DNA of 64,000 nucleotides from Hordeum vulgare subsp. vulgare. Lineage: Eukaryota; Streptophyta; Magnoliopsida; Poales; Poaceae. Made by a program: the position numbers and the translations under genes. This document shows, piece after piece, positions 47,521 through 58,487 of the stretch. How positions within the stretch are numbered: the stretch's first letter is position 1; the number at the start of each line of letters is the position of its first letter. The notes under the pieces were generated by a model. That model was not told the origin of the DNA, searched no databases, and saw only the letters and a program-made list of their open reading frames with translations. The stretch is from the NCBI RefSeq assembly GCF_904849725.1, contig NC_058518.1, positions 414,043,081 through 414,107,080 of the forward strand, in the 5' to 3' direction.

Positions 47521-50500
47521 TTGGATGAGTCTAAGCTACATAGAAGAAGAGAAAGAGAAGAAGAAGTAAAAGAAGGAGGATGATGAGGAGGAGGAGGAGA
47601 AGGAGAAGGAAGAGGAGAAGAAGAAGAAAAGAAGAAGGAGAAGGAGACTGAGGAAGAAGGAGGAAGAAGAAGGAGAAGGGGAAGGAGGAACAAGGAGGAA
47701 GAAGAAGGATAAGGAGGAGCTCCTTCTCCTTCTTCTCCTCCTTCTTCTCCTTCTTCTTATCCTCCTCCCTATCCTTCTTCTTCTCCTCTTCTTCTTCTTC
47801 CTACCTTTCATTTTTCCTCTTTCTTCTAGTCTTGTCCCCTTCTTCGGGCTAAATTGGCTAAGAATGCCTTTTTGGAGCTAATTATGTCATTTCGAGAATA
47901 ATTAGCTAAGTATAGGTCATTTTTTATTAAATAGGTCATTTTGGAGCTAACTAAGCCAATTATGTCATTTAGATGGATAATTAGCCAATTTAGCCTTTCT
48001 TGGATGAGTCTAAGCTACGTAGAAGAAGAGAAAGAGAAGAAGAAGTAAAAGAAGGAGGAGGAGGAGGAGCAGGAGAAGGAGAAGGAAGAGGAGAAGAGGA
48101 AGAAAATAAGAAGGAGAAGGAGCAGGAGGAAGAAGGAGGAAGAAGAAGGAGAAGGAGGAGCTCCTACTCCTTCTTCTCCTCCTTCTTCTCCTTCTTCTTC
48201 TCCTCCTCCCTCTCATTCTTCTTCTTCTCCAATTCTTCTTCTTCCTTCCTTTCATTTTTCCTCTTTCTTCTCGTCTTGTCCCCTTCTTCGGGCTAAATTG
48301 GCTAAGAATGCCTTTTGGAGCTAATTATGTCATTTCGAGGATACTTAGCTAAGTATAGGTCATTTTTTATTAAATAGGTCATTTTGGAGCTAACTAAGCT
48401 AATTATGTCATTTAGGTGGATAATTAGCCAATTTAGCCTTTCTTGGATGAGTCTAAGCTACGTAGAAGAAGAGAAAGAGAAGAAGAAGTAAAAGAAGGAG
48501 GAGGAGAAGGAGAAAGAAGAGGAGAAGAAGAAGAAAAGAAGAAGGAGAAGGAGAAGGAGGAAGAAGGAGGAAGAAGAAGGAGAAGGAGGAGCTCATTCTC
48601 CTTCTTCTCCTCCTTCTTCTCCTTCTTCTTATTCTCCTCCCTCTCCTTCTTCTTCTTCTCCTCTTCTTCTTCTTCCTTCCTTTCATTTTTCCTCTTTCTT
48701 CTAGTCTTGTCACCTTCTTCGGGCTAAATTGGCTAAGAATGCCTTTTTGGAGCTAATTATGTCATTTCGAGGATAATTAGCTAAGTATAGGTCATTTTTT
48801 ATTAAATAGGTCATTTTGGAGCTAACTAGGCCAATTATGTCATTTAGATGCATAATTAAACAATTTAGCCTTTCTTGGATGAATCTAAGCTACGTAGAAG
48901 AAGAGAAAGAGAAGACGAAGTAAAAGAAGCAGGAGGAGGAGGAGGAGGAGGAGAAGGAGAAGGAAGAGGAGAAGAAGAAGAAAATAAGAAGGAGAAGGAG
49001 AAGGAGGAAGAACGAGGAAGAAGAAGAGAAGGAGGAGCTCCTTCTCCTTCTTCTCCTCCTCTTCTCCTTCTTCTTATCCTCCTCCCTCTCCTTCTTCTTC
49101 TCCACTTCTTCTTCTTCCTTCCTTTCATTTTTCCTCTTTCTTCTCCTCTTGTCCCCTTCTTCGGGCTAAATTGGCTAAGAATGTCTTTTTGGAGCTAATT
49201 ATGTCATTTCGAGGATAATTAGCTAAGTATAGGTCATTTTTTATTAAATAGATCATTTTGGAGCTAACTAACCTAATTATGTCATTTAGATGGATAATTA
49301 GCCAATTTAGCCTTTCTTGGATGAGTCTAAGCTACGTAGAAGAAGAGAAAGAGAAGAAGAAGTAAAAGAAGGAGGAGGAGGAGGAGGAGGAGAAGGAGAA
49401 GGAAGAGAAGAAGAAGAAAAGAAGAAGGAGAAGGAGAAGGAGGAAGAAGAAGGAGAAGGAGGAGCTCCTTCTCCTTCTTCTCCTCCTTCTTCTCCTTCTT
49501 CTTATCCTCCTCCCTCTCCTTCTTCTTCTCCTCTTCTTCTTCTTCCTTCCTTTCATTTTTCCTCTTTCTTCTCGTCTTGTCCCCTTCTTCGGGCTAAATT
49601 GGCTAAGAATGCCTTTTTGGAGCTAATTATGTCATTTCGAGGATAATTAGCTCAGTATAGGTCATTTTTTTATTAAATAGGTCATTTTGGAGCTAACTAA
49701 GCAAATTATGTCATTTAGATGGATAATTAGCAAATTTAGCCTTTCTTGGATGAGTCTAAGCTACGTAGAAGAAGACAAAGAGAAGAAGAAGTAAAAGATG
49801 GAGGAAGAGGAGAAGGAGAAGGAAGAGGAGAAGAAGAAGAAAAGAAGAAGGAGAAGGAGGAAGAAGGAGGAAGAAGAAGGAGAAGGAGGAGCTCATTCTC
49901 CTTCTTCTCCTCCTCTTCTCCTTCTTCTTATCCTCCTCCCTCTACTTCTTATTCTTCTCCTCTTCTTCTTCTTCCTTCCTTTCATTTTTCCTCTTTCTTC
50001 TAGTCTTGTCTCCTTCTTCGGGCTAAATTGGCTAAGAATGCCTTTTTGGAGCTAATTAGGTCATTTCGAGGATATTTAGCTAAGTATAGGTCTTTTTTTT
50101 AAATAGGTCATTTTGGAGCTAACTAAGCCAATTATGTCATTTAGATGGATAATTAGCCAATTTAGCCTTTCTTGGATGAGTCTAAGCTACGTAGAAGAAG
50201 AGAAAGAGAAGAAGAAGTAAAAGAAGGAGGAGGAGGAGGAGGAGGAGGAGAAGGAGAAGGAAGAGGAGAAGAAGAAGAAAAGAAGAAGGAGAAGGAGAAG
50301 GAGGAGCAAGGAGGAAGAAGAAGGAGAAGGAGGAGCTCCTTCTCCTTCTTTTCCTTCTTCTTATCCTCCTCCCTCTCCTTCTTCTCCTCTTCTTCTTCTT
50401 CATTCCTTTCATTTTTCCTCTTTCTTCTCCTCTTGTACCCTTCTTCGGGCTAAATTGGCTAAGAATGCCTTTTTGGAGCTAATTATGTCATTTCGAGGAT

Positions 50501-53500
50501 AATTAGCTAAGTATAGGTCATTTTTTATTAAATAGATCATTTTGGAGCTAACTAAGCTAATTATGTCATTTAGATGGATAATTAGCCAATTTAGCCTTTC
50601 TTGGATGAAGAGAAAGAGAAGAAGAAGTAAAAGAAGGAGGAGGAGGAGGAGGAGGAGGAGAAGGAGAAGGAGAGGAGAAGAAGAAGAAAAGAAGAAGGAG
50701 AAGGAGAAGGAGGAAGAAGGAGGAAGAAGAAGGAGAAGGAGGAGCTCCTTCTCCTTCTTCTCCTCCTTCTCCTTCTTCTTATCCTCCTCCCTCTCCTTCT
50801 TCTTCTCCTCTTCTTCTTCTTCCTTCCTTTCATTTTCCTCTTTCTTCTCCTCATGTCCCCTTCTTCGGGCTAAATTGGCTAAGAATGCCTTTTTGGAGCT
50901 AATTATGTCATTTCGAGGATAATTAGCTAAGTATAGGTCATTTTTTATTAAATAGGTCATTTTGGAGCTACCTAAGCTAATTATGTCATTTAGATGGGTA
51001 ATTAGCCAATTTAGCCTTTCTTGGATGAGTCTAAGCTACGTAGAAGAAGAGAAAGAGAAGAAGAAGTAAAAGAAGGAGGAGGAGGAGGAGGAGAAGGAGA
51101 AGGAAGAGGAGAAGAAGAAGAAAAGAAGAAGGAGAAGGAGAAGGAGGTAGAAGGAGGAAGAAGAAGGAGAAGGAGGAGCTCATTCTCCTTCTTCTCCTCC
51201 TTCTTCTCCTTCTTCTTATCCTCCTCTCTCTCCTTCTTCTTCTTCTCCTCTTCTTCTTCTTCCTTCCTTTCATTTTTCCTCCTTCTTCTAGTCGTGTCCA
51301 CTTCTTCGGGCTAAATTGGCTAAGAATGCCTTTTTGGAGCTAATTATGTCATTTCGAGGATAATTAGCTAAGTATAGGTCATTTTTTATTAAATAGGTCA
51401 TTTTGGAGCTAACTAAGCCAATTATGTCATTTAGATGGATAATTAGCCAATTTAGCCTTTCTTGGATGAGTCTAAGCTATGTAGAAGAAGAGAAAGAGAA
51501 GAAGAACTAAAAGAAGGAGGAGGAGGAGGAGGAGGAGGAGGAGAAGGAGAAGGAGAGGAGAAGAAGAAGAAAAGAAGAAGTAGAAGGAGAAGGAGGAAGA
51601 AGAAGGAGAAGGAGGAGCTCCTTCTCCTTCTTCTCCTCCTTCTTCTCCTTCTTCTTATCCTCCTCCCTCTCCTTCTTCTTCTCCTCTTCTTCTTCTTCCT
51701 TCCTTACATTTTTCTTCTTTCTTCTCCTCTTGTCCCCTTCTTCGGGTTAAATTGCCTAAGAATGCCTTTTTGGAGCTAATTATGTCATTTCGAGGATAAT
51801 TAGCTAAGTATAGGTAATTTTTTATTAAATTGATCACTTTGGAGCTAACTAAGATAATTATGTCATTTAGATGGATAATTAGCCAATTTAGCCTTTCTTG
51901 GATGAGTCTAAGTTACGTAGAAGAAGAGAAAGAGAAGAAGAAGTAAAAGAAGGAGGAGGAGGAGGAGGAGGAGGAGGAGAAGGAGAAGGAGAGGAGAAGA
52001 AGAAGAAAAGAAGAAGGAGAAGGAGAAGGAGGAAGAAGGAGGAAGAAGAAGGAGAAGGAGGAGCTCCTTCTCCTTCTTCTCCTCCTTCTCCTTCTTCTTA
52101 TCCTCCTCCCTCTCCTCCTTCTTCTTCTCCTCTTCTTCTTCTTCCTTCCTTTCATTTTCCTCTTTCTTCTCCTCTTGTCCCCTTCTTCGGGCTAAATTGG
52201 CTAAGAATGCCTTTTTGGAGCTAATTATGTCATTTCGAGGATAATTAGCTAAGTATAGGTAATTTTTTATTAAATAGGTCATTTTGGAGCTAACTAAGCC
52301 AATTATGTCATTTAGATGGGTAATTAGCCAATTTAGCCTTTCTTGGATGAGTCTAAGCTACGTAGAAGAAGAGAAAGAGAAGAAGAACTAAAAGAAGGAG
52401 GAGGAGGAGGAGGAGGAGGAGGAGGAGAAGGAGAAGGAGAGGACAAGAAGAAGAAAAGAAGAAGGAGAAGGAGAAGGAGGAAGAAGGAGGAAGAAGAAGG
52501 AGAAGGAGGAGCTCCTTCTCCTTCTTCTCCTCCTTCGCCTTCTTCTTATCCTCCTCCCTCTCCTCCTTCTTCTTCTCCTCTTCTTCTTCTTCCTTCCTTT
52601 CATTTTCCTCTTTCTTCTCCTCTTGTCCCCTTCTTCGGGCTAAATTGGCTAAGAATGCCTTTTTGGACCTAATTATGTCATTTCGAGCATAATTAGCTAA
52701 GTATAGGTCATTTTTTATTAAATAGGTCATTTTGGAGCTAACTAAGCTAATTATGTCATTTAGATGGGTAATTAGCCAATTTAGCCTTTCTTGGATGAGT
52801 CTAAGCTACGTAGAAGAAGAGAAAGAGAAGAAGAAGTAAAAGAAGGAGGAGGAGGAGGAGGAGGAGAAGGAGAAGGAAGAGGAGAATAAGAAGAAAAGAA
52901 GAAGGAGAAGGAGAAGGAGGAAGTAGAAGGAGAAGGAGGAGCTCATTCTCCTTCTTCTCCTCCTTCTTCTCCTTCTTCTTATCCTCCTCCCTCTCCTTCT
53001 TCTTCTTCTCCTCTTCTTCTTCCTTCCTTTCATTTTTCCTCTTTCTTCTAGTCTTGTCTCCTTCTTCGGGCTAAATTGGCTAAGAATGCCTTTTTGGAGC
53101 TAATTATGTCATTTCGAGGATAATTAGCTAAGTATAGGTCATTTTTTATTAAATAGATCATTTTGGAGCTAACTAAGCTAATTATGTCATTTAGATGGAT
53201 AATTAGCCAATTTCGCCTTTCTTGGATGAGTCTAAACTACATAGAAGAAGAGAAAGAGAAGAAGAAGTAAAAGAAGGAGGAGGAGGAGGAGGAGGAGATG
53301 GAGAAGGAGAGGAGAAGAAGAAGAAAAGAAGAAGGAGAAGGAGAAGGAGGAAGAAGGAGGAAGAAGAAGGAGAAGGAGGAGCTCCTTCTCGTTCTTCTCC
53401 TCCTTCTTCTTATCCTCCTCCCTCTACTTCTTCTTCTTCTCCTCTTCTTCTTCTTCCTTCCTTTCATTTTCCTCTTTCTTCTCCTCTTGTCCCCTTCTTC

Positions 53501-56500
53501 GGGCTAAATTGGCAAAGAATGCCTTTTTGGAGCTAATTATGTCATTTCAAGGATAATTAGCTAAGTATAGGTCATTTTTTCTTAAATATGTCATTATGGA
53601 GCTAACTAAGCTAATTATGTCATTTAGATGGATAATTAGCCAATTTAGCCTTTCTTGGATGAGTCTAAGCTACGTAGAAGAAGAGAAAGAGAAGAAGAAG
53701 TAAAAGAAGGAGGAGGAGGAGGAGGAGGAGAAGGAGAAGGAAGAGGAGAAGAGGAAGAAAATAAGAAGGAGAAGGAGCAGGAGGAAGAAGGAGGAAGAAG
53801 AAGGAGAAGGAGGAGCTCCTACTCCTTCTTCTCCTCCTTCTTCTCCTTCTTCTTATCCTCGTCCCTCTCCTTCTTATTCTTCTCCTCTTCTTCTTCTTCC
53901 TTCCTTTCATTTTTCCTCTTTCTTCTCCTCTTGTCCCCTTCTTCGGGCTAAATTGGCTAAGAATGCCTTTTTGGAGCTAATTATGTCATTTCGAGGATAA
54001 TTAGCTAAGTATAGGTCATTTTTTATTAAATAGATCATTTTGGAGCTAACTAAGCTAATTATGTCATTTAGATGGATAATTAGCCAATTTAGCCTTTCTT
54101 GGATGAGTCTAAGCTACATAGAAGAAGAGAAAGAGAAGAAGAAGTAAAAGAAGGAGGAGGAGGAGGAGGAGGAGGAGAAGGAGAAGGAGAGGAGAAGAAG
54201 AAGAAAAGAAGAAGGAGAAGGAGAATGAGGAAGAAGGAGGAAGAAGAAGGAGAAGGAGGAGCTCCTTCTCCTTCTTCTCCTCCTTCTCCTTCTTCTTATC
54301 CTCCTCCCTCTCCTTCTTCTTCTCCTCTTCTTCTTCTTCCTTCCTTTCATTTTCCTCTTTCTTCTCCTGTTGTCCCCTTCTTCGGGCTAAATTGGCTAAG
54401 AATGCCTTTTTGGAGCTAATTATGGTATTTCGAGGATAATTAGCTAAGTATAGGTCTTTTTTTATTAAATAGGTCATTTTGGAGCTAACTAAGCTAATTA
54501 TGTCATTTAGATGGATAATTAGCCAATTTAGCCTTTCTTGGATGAGTCTAAGCTATGTAGAAGAAGAGAAAGAGAAGAAGAACTAAAAGAAGGAGGAGGA
54601 GGAGGAGGAGGAGGAGAAGGAGAAGGAGAGGAGAAGAAGAAGAAAAGAAGAAGTAGAAGGAGAAGGAGGAAGAAGAAGGAGAAGGAGGAGCTCCTTCTCC
54701 TTCTTCTCCTCCTTCTTCTCCTTCTTCTTATCCTCCTCCCTCTCCTTCTTCTTCTCCTCTTCTTCTTCTTCCTTCCTTACATTTTTCTTCTTTCTTCTCC
54801 CCTTGTCCCCTTCTTCGGGTTAAATTGCCTAAGAATGCCTTTTTGGAGCTAATTATGTCATTTCGAGGATAATTAGCTAAGTATAGGTAATTTTTTATTA
54901 AATTGATCACTTTGGAGCTAACTAAGATAATTATGTCATTTAGATGGGTAATTAGCCAATTTAGCCTTTCTTGGATGAGTCTAAGCTACGTAGAAGAAGA
55001 GAAAGAGAAGAAGAAGTAAAAGAAGGAGGAGGAGGAGGAGGAGGAGGAGAAGGAGAAGGAGAGGAGAAGAAGAAGAAAAGAAGAAGGAGAAGGAGAAGGA
55101 GGAAGAAGGAGGAAGAAGAAGGAGAAGGAGGAGCTCCTTCTCCTTCTTCTCCTCCTTCTCCTTCTTCTTATCCTCCTCCCTCTCCTCCTTCTTCTTCTCC
55201 TCTTCTTCTTCTTCCTTCCTTTCATTTTCCTCTTTCTTCTCCTCTTGTCCCCTTCTTCGGGCTAAATTGGCTAAGAATGCCTTTTTGGAGCTAATTATGT
55301 CATTTCGAGCATAATTAGCTAAGTATAGGTCATTTTTTATTAAATAGGTCATTTTGGAGCTAACTAAGCTAATTATGTCATTTAGATGGGTAATTAGCCA
55401 ATTTAGCCTTTCTTGGATGAGTCTAAGCTACGTAGAAGAAGAGAAAGAGAAGAAGAAGTAAAAGAAGGAGGAGGAGGAGGAGGAGGAGAAGGAGAAGGAA
55501 GAGGAGAAGAAGAAGAAAAGAAGAAGGAGAAGGAGAAGGAGGAAGTAGAAGGAGAAGGAGGAGCTCATTCTCCTTCTTCTCCTCCTTCTTCTCCTTCTTC
55601 TTATCCTCCTCCCTCTCCTTCTTCTTCTTCTCCTCTTCTTCTTCCTTCCTTTCATTTTTCCTGTTTCTTCTAGTCTTGTCTCCTTCTTCGGGCTAAATTG
55701 GCTAAGAATGCCTTTTTGGAGCTAATTATGTCATTTCGAGGATAATTAGCTAAGTATAGGTCATTTTTTATTAAATAGATCATTTTGGAGCTAACTAAGC
55801 TAATTATGTCATTTAGATGGATAATTAGCCAATTTCGCCTTTCTTGGATGAGTCTAAACTACATAGAAGAAGAGAAAGAGAAGAAGAAGTAAAAGAAGGA
55901 GGAGGAGGAGGAGGAGGAGATGGAGAAGGAGAGGAGAAGAAGAAGAAAAGAAGAAGGAGAAGGAGAAGGAGGAAGAAGGAGGAAGAAGAAGGAGAAGGAG
56001 GAGCTCCTTCTCGTTCTTCTCCTCCTTCTTCTTATCCTCCTCCCTCTACTTCTTCTTCTTCTCCTCTTCTTCTTCTTCCTTCCTTTCATTTTCCTCTTTC
56101 TTCTCCTCTTGTCCCCTTCTTCGGGCTAAATTGGCAAAGAATGCCTTTTTGGAGCTAATTATGTCATTTCAAGGATAATTAGCTAAGTATAGGTCATTTT
56201 TTCTTAAATATGTCATTATGGAGCTAACTAAGCTAATTATGTCATTTAGATGGATAATTAGCCAATTTAGCCTTTCTTGGATGAGTCTAAGCTACGTAGA
56301 AGAAGAGAAAGAGAAGAAGAAGTAAAAGAAGGAGGAGGAGGAGGAGGAGGAGAAGGAGAAGGAAGAGGAGAAGAGGAAGAAAATAAGAAGGAGAAGGAGC
56401 AGGAGGAAGAAGGAGGAAGAAGAAGGAGAAGGAGGAGCTCCTACTCCTTCTTCTCCTCCTTCTTCTCCTTCTTCTTATCCTCGTCCCTCTCCTTCTTATT

Positions 56501-58290
56501 CTTCTCCTCTTCTTCTTCTTCCTTCCTTTCATTTTTCCTCTTTCTTCTCCTCTTGTCCCCTTCTTCGGGCTAAATTGGCTAAGAATGCCTTTTTGGAGCT
56601 AATTATGTCATTTCGAGGATAATTAGCTAAGTATAGGTCATTTTTTATTAAATAGATCATTTTGGAGCTAACTAAGCTAATTATGTCATTTAGATGGATA
56701 ATTAGCCAATTTAGCCTTTCTTGGATGAGTCTAAGCTACATAGAAGAAGAGAAAGAGAAGAAGAAGTAAAAGAAGGAGGAGGAGGAGGAGGAGGAGGAGA
56801 AGGAGAAGGAGAGGAGAAGAAGAAGAAAAGAAGAAGGAGAAGGAGAATGAGGAAGAAGGAGGAAGAAGAAGGAGAAGGAGGAGCTCCTTCTCCTTCTTCT
56901 CCTCCTTCTCCTTCTTCTTATCCTCCTCCCTCTCCTTCTTCTTCTCCTCTTCTTCTTCTTCCTTCCTTTCATTTTCCTCTTTCTTCTCCTGTTGTCCCCT
57001 TCTTCGGGCTAAATTGGCTAAGAATGCCTTTTTGGAGCTAATTATGGTATTTCGAGGATAATTAGCTAAGTATAGGTCTTTTTTTATTAAATAGGTCATT
57101 TTGGACCTAACTAAGCTAATTATGTCATTTAGATGGATAATTAGCCAATTTAGCCTTTCTTGGATGAGTCTAAGCTACGTATAAGAAGAGAAAGAGAAGA
57201 AGAAGTAAAAGAAGGAGGAGGAGGAGGAGGAGGAGAAGGAAGAGGAGAAGAAGAAGAAAATAAGAAGGAGAAGGAGAAGGAGGAAGAAGAAGGAGAAGGA
57301 GGAGCTCCTACTCCTTCTTCTCCTCCTTCTCCTTCTTCTTATCCTCCTCCCTCTCCTTCTTATTCTTCTCCTCTTCTTCTTCTTCCTTCCTTTCATTTTT
57401 CCTCTTTCTTCTCGTATTGTCCCCTTCTTCGGGCTAAATTGGCTAAGAATGCCTTTTTGGAGCTAATTATGTCATTTCGAGGATAATTAGCTAAGTATAG
57501 GTCATTATTTATTAAATAGGTCATTTTGGAGCTAACTAAGCTAATTCTGTCATTTAGATGGATAATTAGCCAATTTAGCCTTTCTTGGATGAGTCTAAGC
57601 TACGTAAAAGAATAGAAAGAGAAGAAGAATTAAAAGAAGGAGGAGGAGGAGGAGGAGAAGGAGAAGGAGACGAGAAGAAGAAGAAAAGAAGATGGAGAAG
57701 GAGAAGGAGGAAGAAGGAGGAAGAAGAAGGAGAAGGAGGAGCTCCTTCTCCTTCTTCTCCTCCCTCTCCTTCTTCTTATCCTCCTCCCTCTCCTTCTTCT
57801 TCTTCCTTCCTTTCATTTTTCCTCTTTCTTCTCCTCTTGTCCCCTTCTTCGGGCTAAATTGGCTAAGAATGCCTTTTCGGAGCTAATTATGTCATTTCGA
57901 GGATAATTAGCTAAGTATATGTCATTTTTTATTAAATAGGTCATTTTGGAGCTAACTAAGCTAATTATGTCATTTAGATGGATAATTAGCCAATTTAGCC
58001 TTTCTTGGATGAGTCTAAGCTACGTAGAAGAAGAGAAAGAGAAGAAGAAGTAAAAGAAGGAGGAGGAGGAGGAGAAGGAGAAGGAAGAGGAGAAGAAGAA
58101 GAAAAGAAGAAGGAGAAGGAGAAGGAGGAAGAAGGAGCAAGAAGAAGCAGAAGGAGGATCTCCTTCTCCTTCTTCTCCTTCTTCTCCTCCTTCTTCTCCT
58201 TCTTCTTATCCTCCTCCCTCTCCTTCTTCTTCTTCTCCTCTTCTTCTTCTTCCTTCCCTTCTTCGGGCTAAATTGGCTAAGCTAATTATG
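47521..58290. repeat. Array of about 25 tandem units of about 437 bp with long GA/TC hairpins
   Basis: Units start at ttggatgagtctaagc, near 47523, 48001, 48444, 48876, 49318, 49747, 50173, 50605, 51022, 51463, 51899, 52344, 52795, 53223, 53656, 54100, 54539, 54972, 55414, 55845, 56278, 56722, 57161, 57586 and 58006. Each has a purine arm of about 120-150 nt (gaagaag, ggaggagg), the centre ggagGAGCTCctt, a pyrimidine arm complementary to the first, and an AT-rich spacer with gtccccttcttcgggctaaa and repeated gtcatttcgagg/gtcattttggagctaa words. The last unit is cut short near 58260. Long Arg/Glu/Gly or Ser/Pro/Leu frames follow from the composition and are not genes. Confidence 0.95.
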
Positions 58291-58487
58291 TCATTTAGAT
58301 GGAAGTCTAGCTATCTTTTATTAAAACACTAGAAATAACATACGTAAGTTAGGGTCAAGCATGGTGGCTCTGGCTTGTTTCACCTAGAGAAGGCTCGACT
58401 GTAGAAGGGTTGTGCGATGCGTTTCGGGAGATATCCTCCACCAAACATCGTTTGCAATGTGTAGTCAGCATGAGGACACTCTTAAGA
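58291..58487 (-). other. Probable 3' untranslated part of the tnpA-like gene
   Basis: About 200 bp after the inferred stop (TGA 58490-58488). On the minus strand a donor-like cttac|gtatgt occurs at 58344/58343, which could splice to the acceptor at 47106 across the whole array. Confidence 0.35.

Noticed and set aside
47536..58271. Dozens of repeated open frames such as those starting DESKLRRRRERE, resembling a family of charged repeat proteins
   Set aside because: They begin at TTG, shift frame between units and have complementary Ser/Pro/Leu frames on the other strand. They follow from GA/TC composition of the tandem units.
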